Shown here: positions 13,901 to 22,990 of the stretch, piece by piece | How the letters are laid out: every line of letters starts with the position of its first letter | How positions within the stretch are numbered: position 1 is the first letter of the stretch | The notes under the pieces: generated by a model | Database searches by the model: none | Told to the model about the DNA's origin: nothing | Seen by the model: the letters and a program-made list of their open reading frames with translations, nothing else | Program-made: the position numbers and the translations under genes | Assembly (NCBI GenBank): GCA_017396665.1 | Contig: JAFQLH010000077.1 | Location: forward strand, 1 to 64,000 | Direction: 5' to 3' | Length of the DNA: 64,000 nt | Source: Oscillospiraceae bacterium | GTDB lineage: Bacteria; Bacillota; Clostridia; Oscillospirales; Ruminococcaceae

Positions 13901-14416
13901 ATAATAATTGCCGTCCCCAAAGAGCTTATTATATCTGAGGGCTGTTTCCTTTGCTTCATCATAATTATTATTAAGCAGAAGTCTTGGAATTTCACCTGAT
14001 AGACAAGCAGACAGACATATAAGTCCTTCAGCGTGTTCCTTGAGGATATCAAAATCTATTCTTGGTTTAGAATAAAAGCCTTCGATATATCCTGCTGAAA
14101 CAAGCTTTATGATGTTTTGATATCCCGTCATATTCTTGCATAATAAAACGAGGTGATAAGGTGATGAATCGACTTTTCCGACTTTATCAAATCTGCTTCT
14201 TGGTGCTACATAGACCTCACAGCCTATAATAGGCTTGATATCTTCCTTTAAGCAGGCATTGTAAAACTCAATAGCACCATACATATTACCGTGGTCAGTA
14301 ATAGCTACAGCCTTTTGTCCGAGTTCTTTGACTCTTTTTACAAGCTCTGAAATCCTACAGGCACCGTCAAGCAAGCTATACTCTGTATGGACATGGAGAT
14401 GAACAAAGTCAGTCAT
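10958..14416 (-). CDS. dnaE: DNA polymerase III subunit alpha (DnaE type)
   Basis: Replicative or accessory DNA polymerase. It has 1152 residues. The N-terminal PHP domain starts HLHVHTEYSLLDGACRI; the C-family polymerase core carries the catalytic PDFDIDFC near residues 393-400 and GLGRGSGAGSL nearby; helix-hairpin-helix and OB-fold regions follow (KGHISLKDEEEPKI). Low-GC Firmicutes usually also have PolC. The absence of a 3'-5' exonuclease insertion in the PHP region makes this DnaE and not PolC. It follows whiA by 12 bp. Confidence 0.96.
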   Translation of the reverse strand: MTDFVHLHVHTEYSLLDGACRISELVKRVKELGQKAVAITDHGNMYGAIEFYNACLKEDIKPIIGCEVYVAPRSRFDKVGKVDSSPYHLVLLCKNMTGYQNIIKLVSAGYIEGFYSKPRIDFDILKEHAEGLICLSACLSGEIPRLLLNNNYDEAKETALRYNKLFGDGNYYIEIQNHDIQEQKQILPLLYRLSKETGIGLVATNDAHYLTKEDAYMQQVLVCIATKTTLGDPKALEFPTDEFYIKSGDEMNELFSMYEGAVANTVKIAEMCNIEFEFGKIKLPKFTLQNVSDNKKFFRELCEKGLCEKYGSDNQKARERLEYEFSVIEKMGYIDYFLIVWDFTNYAKQNGIPVGLGRGSGAGSLCAYCVGITGIDPLKYELLFERFLNPERVSMPDFDIDFCINGRQDVIDYVKRRYGNEYVAQIATFNTMAARGAVRDAARAMNLSYQLADEVAKKIPRMLDVSLKQSLKLSPELKEMYDADDRVKQLVDTAMKIEGMPKSVGTHAAGIVITKDPVDSYVPLFSRDGQISTQFTMTVLESMGLLKFDFLGLRNLTVIRNCENEIRRTIPSFDIAKIPLDDKDVFDMLSKGDTDGVFQFESAGMTSTIMRLQPEKIEDLIAIISLYRPGPMDSISTYISNKHNPSSIKYKHPLLKPILEVTYGCIVYQEQVMQIFRSLAGYSYGRADIVRRAMAKKKAKVLEAERNAFIYGDKNEDGSVNCVGCVANGISAEIANELFDDMSSFASYAFNKSHAAAYATISYQTAYLKCHYYPAYMAALMTSVISDGSDKLSGYCSSARKNGVQILSVDINKSELGFVTENGNIRFGMLAIKTLGSGIITDIIEERNRNGSFVSLTDFCFRMKPESINLRATEALIRSGAFDSLGQSNRKQMMHSCEHLLRDASERSKNNLTGQLDLFGMLGDNEKSRINDEFPYEDEYTPDELMSMEKESLGIYFSGHPIEAFLPVTRACRVTDIGRIVREDSGYNDGDNVTVIAMLQSIKLHNSKSGDRMCFTAFEDMTGIAEVIVFPKVYIHAKPLLEKKIPLVIKGHISLKDEEEPKIIADEIMSAQQYCEKALSRQLYLKLKSTDEDLKKKLNKLVAENIGDTPLVFYFSDIKKSVTLKGVSGIRLSNSILEELQQLLGNDNVAFK

Positions 14417-14428
14417 ATTATCACCCCT

Positions 14429-15331
14429 TTACTGATTTTCTGAAATTTTTATAATTTTATTAAGTCTGTGGTTAAGTCCGCTTTTTGATATCGGCGGTTC
14501 AATTACATCAACAAGCTCATTAAGAGAAAGGTCAGGATTGTCAAGTCTTGCATTAGCAACAGTCTGCAGCTCCTGCGGTAGTTTTTCAAGCTCACCGCTT
14601 TCCTTGAGCTTTCTGATAGCTTCAAGCTGCTTTTGGGCTGCGGCACTTGACTTTTTAAAGTTTGCGGTTGCACAGTTAATCGAGCGGTTTATCTGATTTG
14701 TACCCTCTTTGTCAACTTTGATTGTTATATGCTTGAGGGCAGCCATAGGAGCACCTATTACTGTGAGGATATCCTGTATATTCTCGCTGTCCTTGAGGTA
14801 GACTATTTCGTTCTTTCCTCTTGACATCTGCTTTGCTATTATGCCGTAATTATCAATAAGCAAAAGTCCTAAGTCATTGCACAAATCAAGTGTTGGAATG
14901 ACAAACTCAAGATGTGAAGACTTGTTAGGGTCGTTAACGCTTCCGCAGGAAAGATAAGCACCGGACACAAGCTGTGGCAGAAACTTCTGCTTTGGCAGGT
15001 TATCTTCAGTAAACCTCTGATGTTCTTTCGTTATATCAAGCTTAAAATACAAAAAGACCCGATTAATTATGTCTGAATCGCTTATTTTGACTGCAAATAT
15101 CTTTCTTATACCTATTCCATGCTCAGAAACAGAAAGCTCGCTTGCTGTAATACGGCTTAGATTTCTTGCAAAGAACTGTGCGGTGTCCCGGTTTTCGGTA
15201 AGAAACTCGATATAGTCCTTGGTGAGCTTTTTGCAGAATAAAAGCATGCCCAAAATACAGGCATCGCATTTTGGGCGTGAATTCATATTTGATAAGATTT
15301 CTTCTTTTACTGAAACAGAAAACTGAAGCAT
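14429..15331 (-). CDS. whiA: WhiA family DNA-binding protein
   Basis: WhiA combines a degenerate homing-endonuclease fold with a C-terminal helix-turn-helix and affects division and chromosome organisation in Gram-positives. It has 300 residues. LAGLIDADG-like repeats include FLPQLVSGAYLSCGSVNDPNK, and the C-terminus has the WhiA helix-turn-helix LSLNELVDVIEPPISKSGLNHRLNKI. It lies 11 bp after rapZ. In many Clostridia yvcK lies between these two genes; here it is absent. Confidence 0.95.
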   Translation of the reverse strand: MLQFSVSVKEEILSNMNSRPKCDACILGMLLFCKKLTKDYIEFLTENRDTAQFFARNLSRITASELSVSEHGIGIRKIFAVKISDSDIINRVFLYFKLDITKEHQRFTEDNLPKQKFLPQLVSGAYLSCGSVNDPNKSSHLEFVIPTLDLCNDLGLLLIDNYGIIAKQMSRGKNEIVYLKDSENIQDILTVIGAPMAALKHITIKVDKEGTNQINRSINCATANFKKSSAAAQKQLEAIRKLKESGELEKLPQELQTVANARLDNPDLSLNELVDVIEPPISKSGLNHRLNKIIKISENQ

Positions 15332-15342
15332 ATTCCCTCCAA

Positions 15343-16203
15343 TTAGTGTTTTTCAATATCTCTGTGCGAAATTCTGACCTTATGTCCGTTATCAAACAGA
15401 TGTTTTCCGAGCTTTTCGGCAAATGTAACACTTCTGTGCTTACCGCCTGTACAGCCGAACGCAATAACTATCTGAGCCTTACCCTCCTTAATGTACAGAG
15501 GGATGAGAAAATCTATAATATCCTCAAGCTTTTCGAGAAGCTTTTGCGATTCATCAAAGCTCATAACATAGCCGGACACCTCGTTCTGAAGTCCTGTCTT
15601 GTGTTTAAGCTCAGGAATGTAGAACGGATTCGGCAGGCATCTTACGTCAAAAACAAGGTCTGCATCAGAAACAGTTCCATATTTAAAACCAAACGACATA
15701 ACGTCGATATGGATAAAGTCGTCCTTGTCCTCGAGGAACATACTGTACATACGTTCCTTGAACTGAGCAACAGAGAGCGTTGAAGTATCGACATAATAAT
15801 CACATGTGCCTCTGACGCTTGAAAGGAGTTCACGTTCTGTTGCGATAGCTTTTCTTATATTGCCGTAAGAAACCTCATCGAGTGGGTGCTTTCTTCTGGT
15901 TTCCTTATATCTTCTGACGATACAGTCATCACTTGAATCAAGGAACAGAATCTTAAGGTCGGCGTTCTCGCTGCGAAGCTCGTTTATTGTATCATTGAGC
16001 TTTAAGAAAAAGTCACCGCCACGAATATCAACGACAAAAGCTACCTTCTGTATATTTTCATTTATACCGTTACAAATCTGTGCGAATTTAGAGATAAGTT
16101 CAGGCGGCATATTATCAATACAATAGTACCCAATATCCTCAAGGACATTGATTGCAGTTGACTTACCGCTTCCCGAAACTCCTGTAACTATTAAGTAATT
16201 CAT
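15343..16203 (-). CDS. rapZ: RNase adapter protein RapZ / nucleotide-binding YvcJ
   Basis: P-loop protein of the RapZ/YvcJ family, which binds nucleotides and in some bacteria controls amino-sugar synthesis through small RNAs. The ATG at 16203 is chosen for its GAGG eight bases upstream (286 residues); a GTG three codons earlier is possible. Walker A GVSGSGKST is at 8-16, CIDNMPPEL near 30, and the C-terminal domain has the family's GCTGGKHRSVT. It sits between murB and whiA. Confidence 0.95.
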   Translation of the reverse strand: MNYLIVTGVSGSGKSTAINVLEDIGYYCIDNMPPELISKFAQICNGINENIQKVAFVVDIRGGDFFLKLNDTINELRSENADLKILFLDSSDDCIVRRYKETRRKHPLDEVSYGNIRKAIATERELLSSVRGTCDYYVDTSTLSVAQFKERMYSMFLEDKDDFIHIDVMSFGFKYGTVSDADLVFDVRCLPNPFYIPELKHKTGLQNEVSGYVMSFDESQKLLEKLEDIIDFLIPLYIKEGKAQIVIAFGCTGGKHRSVTFAEKLGKHLFDNGHKVRISHRDIEKH

Positions 16204-16227
16204 ACATAACACCTCTATGCGTTAATG

Positions 16228-17142
16228 TCAGTCTATAATTTTAACCTCACATTCAAGACAATACCCTGTTTTTTCAAAAACGATATTCTGAACGTTACGA
16301 ATGAGTGTTGTTATATCTTCAAAGGTTGCATTGTTCTTGTTAATGACAAAGCCACAATGCTTTTCAGAAACCTGAGCGCCGCCGACGGTATAGCCACGAA
16401 GACCGCAATCATCAATAAGCTTTCCGGCAAAGTTTCCGAGAGGTCTTTTGAAGGTTGAGCCTGCGCTTGGATACTCAAGCGGCTGCTTAGACTTACGTCT
16501 GTTCATAAGGTCATCCATCTTAGCCTTAATCTCTGCTTTGTCGCCCTTCTTGAGCTTAAAGACAGCCTTTGTTATTACGCAGTCGATGTCCTGAAAAATA
16601 CTCTTTCTGTATCCAAGCTCCATCTGTTCTCGGGTAAATGTAACTACATTTGAATCAGAATCAATTGCCTGAGCAGATTCTATAACATTAGAAATCTCTC
16701 CATCGTAAGCGCCTGCATTCATATAGACAGCTCCGCCAACTGTACCGGGAATTCCGTATGCAAACTCAAGACCTGTAAGCTCATTCTGCAAAGCAAACAT
16801 ACAAAGCTGTGAAAGCAGACAGCCTGACTTTACTTCAATTGTCGTATCATCAACAAGCGTCAGACTCTGATAGTCCTTACCGATAATAAGGACAACACCA
16901 TCAAAGCCCTTGTCACTGACAAGAAGATTCGAGCCGTTACCTATTACGAGCAGCTTTACTCCATTTGTTGTGCAATACTTGATTATTGATTTAATGGATT
17001 CATCGCTTGAGGCAAAAACAGCAAGCGGACAATATCCGCCGACCTTGAATGTTGTATGCTTGGAAAGAGGTTCATTTACAAGTGTACAGCAACCAAGCTT
17101 CTCAGAAAGTGTTATTATGTCAGATAATATATTAGGGTTCAT
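16228..17142 (-). CDS. murB: UDP-N-acetylenolpyruvoylglucosamine reductase MurB
   Basis: Reduces the enolpyruvyl group of UDP-GlcNAc-enolpyruvate to make UDP-MurNAc for peptidoglycan. It has 304 residues. The FAD-binding part shows GNGSNLLVSDKG and GIPGTVGGAVYMNAGAYDGE. The substrate region has YRKSIF, and the catalytic SAGSTFKRP supplies the proton-donating serine. This is the short (type II) MurB lacking the extra loop. It is in the cluster with hprK and rapZ. Confidence 0.96.
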   Translation of the reverse strand: MNPNILSDIITLSEKLGCCTLVNEPLSKHTTFKVGGYCPLAVFASSDESIKSIIKYCTTNGVKLLVIGNGSNLLVSDKGFDGVVLIIGKDYQSLTLVDDTTIEVKSGCLLSQLCMFALQNELTGLEFAYGIPGTVGGAVYMNAGAYDGEISNVIESAQAIDSDSNVVTFTREQMELGYRKSIFQDIDCVITKAVFKLKKGDKAEIKAKMDDLMNRRKSKQPLEYPSAGSTFKRPLGNFAGKLIDDCGLRGYTVGGAQVSEKHCGFVINKNNATFEDITTLIRNVQNIVFEKTGYCLECEVKIID

Positions 17143-17166
17143 ATCTGCTCTCCAATCTATGTTAAT

Positions 17167-17892
17167 TTACAGGTCTAAATCAGGTTTCTTTGCGACGATA
17201 AAGTCTCTGAGCTTATCCCAGTCCGAGTTAATAATAAGCTCCTGCGGGAAGCCTATACTCTCAGCCATCTCGATAGCCTGAGGTGCCTGACCTACAAGCT
17301 CATGGAAATGAGCGTCTGAGTCAATTGATATATATACTCCGTGCTTTTTACAAAGCTTCATAAGCTCCAAGGCATTGTTTCTTGAGCCTTTCTTATAAAG
17401 TATAGAGCTTTCGTTTATCTCAACGATTTTATTATATTCCTTGAACTTCTTTACACACTTCTCCATATCATACTCAAACATTGCAGTTGTAGGGTGTCCG
17501 ATAATATCGACAACCGGATTTTCTGCAATCTTCAGATAACCCTTAGTGTGCTCGTCAACAGTTGACGGAGTGCAGGTATACTTATGATATGACGCAACCA
17601 CCCATTCGAGATATGAGAGCGTTTCCTCGTCGATATCTATGTTTCCTTCATAATCAACAATATTTGCTTCAGCACCCTTGAGCACTACAACGCCGTTGAT
17701 TGTACGTGGCAGTATCTTAAGGTTATGGTAGTGCCAGCAATGAGGAGCGTCGGGCATGAGCATTGCGTGGTCTGTCATAGCGATTGCTTTTATACCGTGT
17801 TCCCTTGCAAAATTACAGTTCTCTGTTATAGTTGAATACGCATGCGTTGACGCAATTGTATGTGTATGCAAATCAGCTTCAAGCTTAATCAT
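17167..17892 (-). CDS. PHP-domain phosphatase (YcdX family)
   Basis: Metal-dependent phosphoesterase of the PHP superfamily. It has 241 residues. Metal ligands are visible in DLHTHTIASTHAYS (residues 7-20), MTDHA, KGAEANI, ASYHKY, IGHPTT and the terminal SIDSDAHF. Length and motif spacing match YcdX-type phosphatases rather than histidinol phosphatases or polymerase PHP domains. The same gene commonly accompanies hprK-murB-rapZ in Clostridia. The substrate is unknown. Confidence 0.92.
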   Translation of the reverse strand: MIKLEADLHTHTIASTHAYSTITENCNFAREHGIKAIAMTDHAMLMPDAPHCWHYHNLKILPRTINGVVVLKGAEANIVDYEGNIDIDEETLSYLEWVVASYHKYTCTPSTVDEHTKGYLKIAENPVVDIIGHPTTAMFEYDMEKCVKKFKEYNKIVEINESSILYKKGSRNNALELMKLCKKHGVYISIDSDAHFHELVGQAPQAIEMAESIGFPQELIINSDWDKLRDFIVAKKPDLDL

Positions 17893-17919
17893 TATATTTC
17901 ACCTTAAAAATTAAAATGC

Positions 17920-18879
17920 TTAGAATGCTTCCCAGTTGTTTACCTTTTCTTCTCCGTCCATAGTAAGACCAAGATTGTCGAGAAGCTCCTGTGCAGCGTT
18001 ATAGCCCATCTTCTTCTGACGGTTATTCATAGCCGCAACTTCGATAATAACAGCGAGGTTTCTACCCGGCTTGATAGGAATTGTAAGGCTTGGGACCTTA
18101 ATTCCGAGGATAGATGTATATTCACTGTCAACGCCCATTCTGTCATAAACCTTTGTGCTGTCCCAAGGTTCAAGGTTAATTATAAGGTCAATCTTTTCAG
18201 AAACCTTTACGGCACCCATACCGAAAAGTCTTCTTGTGTTGATGATACCGATACCACGAAGCTCGAGGAAGTGTCTGATGTTATCAGGTGACTGACCTAC
18301 GAGGCTTATATTTGAAACCTTTCTGATTTCAACGGCATCGTCAGCAACAAGTCTGTGTCCTCTCTTAACAAGCTCGATAGCAGTTTCGCTCTTACCTACG
18401 CCGCTTTCACCGACAATGAGAATACCTTCGCCGTAAACTTCGATAAGAACACCGTGACGTGTAATTCTCGGAGCAAGTCTGAGGTTTAAGAATGCAATAA
18501 GTGCTGCGATAAATGATGATGTGTTGCCGCTTGTTCTTACAATCGGGACGCTGTACTTCTCTGCATATTCGAGCATTTCAGGAAACAGCTCGTGACCTCT
18601 TGTTACAGCAAAGAGAGGTATCTTCTGTGAAAAGAGCTTTTCGACCTTTTCCTTTCTCTCTGACTCTTCCAAGGATGCGAGATAAGCAAACTCCATATTT
18701 CCGCAAATCTGTACTCTGTCTACGTCGAAATACTCATAGAAGCCCCAGAGCTGCAGACCGGGTCTATTACAATCGTTGCAGGAAATCTGGATTTTTTCAA
18801 TTGGTTCAGGTGAGTAGACCACCTCAAGCTTTAACTCCGCAACAATCTCACCAAGTGATACGCTATAAACTTCAGCCAT
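17920..18879 (-). CDS. hprK: HPr kinase/phosphorylase
   Basis: Bifunctional enzyme that phosphorylates and dephosphorylates HPr on serine, the sensor of carbon catabolite control in Firmicutes. It has 319 residues. An N-terminal domain is followed by the catalytic domain with Walker A GESGVGKSE near residue 157, the HprK signature LELRGIGIINTRRLFG, and RMGVD-type C-terminal helices (PIKPGRNLAVIIEVAAMNNRQKKMG). It lies between the methionine-gamma-lyase-like gene and the PHP gene. Confidence 0.97.
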   Translation of the reverse strand: MAEVYSVSLGEIVAELKLEVVYSPEPIEKIQISCNDCNRPGLQLWGFYEYFDVDRVQICGNMEFAYLASLEESERKEKVEKLFSQKIPLFAVTRGHELFPEMLEYAEKYSVPIVRTSGNTSSFIAALIAFLNLRLAPRITRHGVLIEVYGEGILIVGESGVGKSETAIELVKRGHRLVADDAVEIRKVSNISLVGQSPDNIRHFLELRGIGIINTRRLFGMGAVKVSEKIDLIINLEPWDSTKVYDRMGVDSEYTSILGIKVPSLTIPIKPGRNLAVIIEVAAMNNRQKKMGYNAAQELLDNLGLTMDGEEKVNNWEAF

Positions 18880-18896
18880 AATGTTTCCCTCCTGTA

Positions 18897-20177
18897 CTAA
18901 TCTATATTGATAAGATTCTTTTCAAGCATTTTCTGAGCGGCAACCATAACTCCAAGCTTTCCTGTCGGATATGTTATTCCGCCCTGGAGCCACGCTGCAT
19001 AAGGTTCTCTGAGCGGTGCGTCTGCTGATAGCTCGATTGATGCACCCATTGTAAATGCACCTGCAGCCATAATAACCTTGCTATCATATCCCGGCATATC
19101 CCACGCTTCCGGTGTAACATAGCTGTCAACAGGTGAGCCTGCTTGGATACCCTGGCAAAAAGCCACGAGGTTCTCAGGATTCTTCAGAAGAACCGAAGCT
19201 ATGATATCTGTTCTTGTTTCGTGGGACTTAGGGAGCGTTTCAAAGCCTAGCTTTTCAAAAAGCCTGCAAGCAAACACAGATGTTTTTACAGCAGAAGCAA
19301 CTACCTGCGGTGCCATAAAGAAGCCGAGGAACATTTCCCTGCTCTGACCCAGTGTACAGCCGATTTCCTTGCCCATTCCGACACAGGTTAATCTGTCCGC
19401 ACATTTGTTAACAAGGTCAGCCTTACCTGCGATATATCCGCCTGTTGATGCGATTGCACCGCCGGGATTCTTTATAAGAGAACCGATTATGAGGTCAGCT
19501 CCGACCGAGGTAGGCTCCATTTTCTCTACAAACTCTCCGTAGCAGTTATCAACCATTACGATGATATCAGGGTTAGCCTTCTTGGCTGTATCGACGATTT
19601 TAGCTATTACTTCAATAGAAAGAGAAGGTCTGAGAGAATAGCCTCTTGAACGCTGTATGTAACAAACCTTTGCGTATTCAGACTTCTTTGAAATAGCTTC
19701 ATAGTCAGGCTCGCCGCTTGGAAGAAGGTCAGCCTGCTCATACTTAACACCGAAGTCGATGAGCGAGCCATTGCCCTTCTCACCTCTTATTCCGATTACT
19801 TCTTCGAGAGTATCGTAAGGCTTACCTGTTGCGGCAAGCATTGTATCTCCTGCTCTCAGAACACCGAACAGACCTGTTGAAAGAGCGTGAGTTCCGTTGA
19901 CAAAAGTATGTCTTACAAGTGCATCCTCACAGCCAAATGCCTGAGCATACACCTTGTCGATAGTATCTCTGCCACAATCTCCGTAACCATAGCCCGTAGT
20001 ACCCTTAAGGCAGGTTTCACTGACTCTGTTGTCGATAAATGCTTTTAAAACCTTCTGTGAATTATATTCACATACTCTGTCAATCCAAGCAAACTGCTCA
20101 TCGCAATCGCTTTCCGCCTGCTCAGAAAGTATAATGAGCTTTTCGTCAAAATCAAATATATTATTCATTCTTGTCAC
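18897..20177 (-). CDS. Methionine gamma-lyase family PLP protein (YnbB / aluminium-resistance type)
   Basis: PLP-dependent fold-type I protein of the Met_gamma_lyase family, often annotated as aluminium resistance protein; the natural reaction is not established. It has 426 residues. Signs are TGYGYGDCGRDTIDKVYAQAFG (family start of the large domain), HTFVNGTHALS, VMVDNCYGEFVE for the cofactor aspartate region, and SLIKNPGGAI with the lysine expected to bind PLP. Its start lies inside the end of the GNAT gene (17-bp overlap). Confidence 0.9.
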   Translation of the reverse strand: MTRMNNIFDFDEKLIILSEQAESDCDEQFAWIDRVCEYNSQKVLKAFIDNRVSETCLKGTTGYGYGDCGRDTIDKVYAQAFGCEDALVRHTFVNGTHALSTGLFGVLRAGDTMLAATGKPYDTLEEVIGIRGEKGNGSLIDFGVKYEQADLLPSGEPDYEAISKKSEYAKVCYIQRSRGYSLRPSLSIEVIAKIVDTAKKANPDIIVMVDNCYGEFVEKMEPTSVGADLIIGSLIKNPGGAIASTGGYIAGKADLVNKCADRLTCVGMGKEIGCTLGQSREMFLGFFMAPQVVASAVKTSVFACRLFEKLGFETLPKSHETRTDIIASVLLKNPENLVAFCQGIQAGSPVDSYVTPEAWDMPGYDSKVIMAAGAFTMGASIELSADAPLREPYAAWLQGGITYPTGKLGVMVAAQKMLEKNLINID

Positions 20178-20946
20178 CTTTATAATCGAGAACGTAATCT
20201 ACGCCGATTTCTTTAAATCCTATTTCTTCATAGTAGCTTTTTCTGTGATTTCTCGCAAAGAGAAAAACAGATATATTATCAAGATTGAGTCTTTCGCCAA
20301 CCCAGTACAGCAAACTTCTTGCATACATCTTCCCTCTGAACTCGGGAAGCGTTGCAACCTGTCCTACAAGTGCGCAGTTATCAACGATATACTGAACAGT
20401 TGCAGTTGTGCAACCACTGAGCAAAAACGCCTGAGAGTATCCTCTGCGGACTCTGTGAGATGTATCTGTAAGCCACAAGTCATAACTGTCGGCAAGTGCA
20501 GGAAATCCTGTTTTTAATATGGCAAAAACATCATCGAGCTTTGGCATTTCATCAACATCAAAGTCCGGAAGCGTGTTTTTGGAAACAAACTGAAACTCAT
20601 GTCTTTCGCCAAGCTCATAGCTGTCAGCGACGTAAGATATAAGCTGCTTTGCATACACAGGTTCAAGCTCGACTGTCTGGGGCTTGTTTACTCTTACGAG
20701 AAAGGCAAGGTCAGCAATACCTTCCTTGTCGAGCGTTTTCCCATTATACAAGGCGACCATCATTGCAGAGTTGAAAAGTGACACAAGACCACAAACTGTG
20801 CCCTTGCTTGAAATCATCTGAAAGAATCTGCAAAAATCATATTTAATTCCATACGCATCATAATGCGAAATAATACGTCTTGAATAATGATTACTCTTAA
20901 GGTTAGAAAACAAGGTGTAATCATCATCAAAGATTTGTTTTATCAT
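20161..20946 (-). CDS. GNAT family N-acetyltransferase
   Basis: Predicted acetyltransferase of 261 residues. The GNAT acetyl-CoA site is visible as VGQVATLPEFRGKMYARSLLYWVGERL, followed by ISVFLFARNHRKSYYEEIGFKEIG, the usual terminal pattern with a Tyr. The N-terminal hundred residues do not suggest a known substrate domain. It overlaps the upstream M42 gene by 4 bp and the downstream lyase gene by 17 bp, so it is firmly within the operon. Confidence 0.85.
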   Translation of the reverse strand: MIKQIFDDDYTLFSNLKSNHYSRRIISHYDAYGIKYDFCRFFQMISSKGTVCGLVSLFNSAMMVALYNGKTLDKEGIADLAFLVRVNKPQTVELEPVYAKQLISYVADSYELGERHEFQFVSKNTLPDFDVDEMPKLDDVFAILKTGFPALADSYDLWLTDTSHRVRRGYSQAFLLSGCTTATVQYIVDNCALVGQVATLPEFRGKMYARSLLYWVGERLNLDNISVFLFARNHRKSYYEEIGFKEIGVDYVLDYKGDKNE

Positions 20947-21959
20947 AAGCTGTAAATCCTATCTGAAAGCAATTTTAATAATCTGTAAGAGTCTTCGAAG
21001 TCATTTGCTGAAATAACACAGCTTGCAGAATGAAGATATCTGCACGGAAGCGATATAGCACAAACTCTGACACCGCCACGACTTACCTGAATTGCACCTG
21101 CATCATTACCGCCTGCAACTCTTGTTTTTGTCTGACAAGGTATACCGTTTTCCTCTGCCAGCTTAAAAGCCATATTGTATATTTCTTTATCATAGAGTGT
21201 ATGACTGTCCATATAAGAAACAACGGGGCCTCCACCTACGGAGCACACTTTATTTGCACCGGAGGCAGACGGAATATCTGCGGCGGTTGTAGATTCAAGG
21301 ATGATTGCAAAATCGGGAGAGACCGTAAATGCTGCACAGGTTGCGCCGCGAAGACCTATTTCCTCCTGAACGACAAATGTGAAATAGGTGTCGTATTCCA
21401 CGCCTTCCTCAATCATACGGAGCATCATTGCACAGCCCGCCCTGTCGTCGATTGCCTTGCACTTTAAGTTATTCTCGCCGAGCTTTACAAATTCACTCAC
21501 AAAGCTTGCATAGCTTCCGAGCTTAACATACTGCTTTGCTTCTTCTTTGTCACTAGCACCGATATCAATTGTCATATCAGAAAGTGTCGGGGCTTTGTCC
21601 TTTTCGTCGCCGGAAAGATTGTGGAGTGCCTTTCCGCCGACAACACCAATCATACCGTTTTCAAGCATAACCTGTCTTCCGTATATTACTCTTGCATCGA
21701 TACCGCCTACGCACGAGAAGGACAGCGTTCCGTTATCATTGATATGAGTAATTATGAAGCCGACCTCATCCATATGTGCAGAAATCATAAGCTTGTTTTT
21801 AGGTGTCTTATTACCCTTTACAAGCGCTATAACATTTCCGAGAGGGTCAACAGAGTATTCACATTTCCCTTCGATTCTTGAAATTATATAATCACGGACT
21901 GAGCCTTCGTTTCCTGATACTCCATTAAGAAGGCAGAGTTCCTTAAGTGTATTTATCAT
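20943..21959 (-). CDS. M42 family metallopeptidase (first of a tandem pair)
   Basis: Dinuclear zinc/cobalt aminopeptidase of the M42 (glutamyl aminopeptidase/TET) family. It has 338 residues. Metal ligands and active site are seen in SAHMDEVGF, AIDDRAGCAMML, VVQEEIGLRGA, AIILEST and the terminal CRYLHSASCVIS. It lies next to a second M42 gene with which it shares motif order but is otherwise divergent; start and stop overlap by 4 bp. Such enzymes often form tetrahedral 12-mers that trim peptides. Confidence 0.93.
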   Translation of the reverse strand: MINTLKELCLLNGVSGNEGSVRDYIISRIEGKCEYSVDPLGNVIALVKGNKTPKNKLMISAHMDEVGFIITHINDNGTLSFSCVGGIDARVIYGRQVMLENGMIGVVGGKALHNLSGDEKDKAPTLSDMTIDIGASDKEEAKQYVKLGSYASFVSEFVKLGENNLKCKAIDDRAGCAMMLRMIEEGVEYDTYFTFVVQEEIGLRGATCAAFTVSPDFAIILESTTAADIPSASGANKVCSVGGGPVVSYMDSHTLYDKEIYNMAFKLAEENGIPCQTKTRVAGGNDAGAIQVSRGGVRVCAISLPCRYLHSASCVISANDFEDSYRLLKLLSDRIYSL

Positions 21960-22978
21960 ACGTTTTCAGCCTCGCTTTCGTTTATAATCATAGAAGCGAT
22001 AAGCTTTGCGGAATTTTCGATATCAGTAACATCTACAATCTCAACAGGGGTATGCATATGCTTGAGCGGAATTGAGACGGTAAGAGTTTTTACGCCATTT
22101 CTGAAAACACCTATTTCATCAGCGTTTGTTCCTGTTCTGCCGGACATAACTTCAAGCTGATAAGGAATATTATTCTTTTCTGACACATTTACAGCTTCTT
22201 CAGAAAGCTCTCTGCAAAGCGAAGGTGAAAAGCCAATCATCGGGCCTTTTCCAAGCTCTCCACAGTCCTTGTCAGACTCACCTGTTGTTTTTGCAAAAGA
22301 CACGTCAACGATTACAGCCTTGTCACAATCAACAGCGGACGCCTTTGCACCTCTGAGTCCAAGCTCTTCCTGGACGGAGAACATTACAGCAACATTATAC
22401 TTTGTATTGTTGCCTTTTAAAAGCTCAAGGGTCTTGAGTACACAAACACAGCCTGCTCTGTTGTCGAGTGCTTTTCCTGTAATCTTGTTTCTAAGAAGCT
22501 TTTGAGGGACTTGTTTTATATACGCAAAATCTCCGAGTGATACAATGTCTTTGAGCTCGTCCGAGCCAAGACCTGTATCAGCATACAAATCGTCAAGCGA
22601 CCATGCCTTCGTTCTGTCAGATTCAAGGTGAGGCGGTGTTGAAGAAATAACAGCATTTACAGGCTTCCTTCCTAGAATGACAACATCCTGTGCAGCAAGT
22701 ACTCTTTTATCAATTCCACCGCAGGCAGAAAGCTTTAAGAATCCGCCTTCACAGATGTAGCTTACAACAAAGCCTATCTCGTCGATATGGGCATCAAGAA
22801 GAATGGTCTCCTTATCCTTGGAAAACTCGCCGACCTTGCATATAACATTGCCAAGATTATCTGTATAAGCCTCACCGTACTCAGACAGCTTTTCTTTAAG
22901 CATTTTATGAGCACTATCATTCTGAGAGCCAAACGACTGAGCCACAGACAGCTCACAAAGGGTTTTAAAAATATCCAT
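21956..22978 (-). CDS. M42 family metallopeptidase (second of a tandem pair)
   Basis: Paralogue of the neighbouring gene, 340 residues from the ATG at 22978; a GTG two codons upstream is also possible because the ribosome binding site is weak. Motifs are LDAHIDEIGFVVSY, ALDNRAGCVCVL, SVQEELGLRGA, AVIVDVS and IPLKHMHTPVEIV, which keep the metal and catalytic residues of M42 peptidases. It follows murD by 12 bp and overlaps the next M42 gene by 4 bp. Confidence 0.92.
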   Translation of the reverse strand: MDIFKTLCELSVAQSFGSQNDSAHKMLKEKLSEYGEAYTDNLGNVICKVGEFSKDKETILLDAHIDEIGFVVSYICEGGFLKLSACGGIDKRVLAAQDVVILGRKPVNAVISSTPPHLESDRTKAWSLDDLYADTGLGSDELKDIVSLGDFAYIKQVPQKLLRNKITGKALDNRAGCVCVLKTLELLKGNNTKYNVAVMFSVQEELGLRGAKASAVDCDKAVIVDVSFAKTTGESDKDCGELGKGPMIGFSPSLCRELSEEAVNVSEKNNIPYQLEVMSGRTGTNADEIGVFRNGVKTLTVSIPLKHMHTPVEIVDVTDIENSAKLIASMIINESEAENV

Positions 22979-22990
22979 TATCACACCACA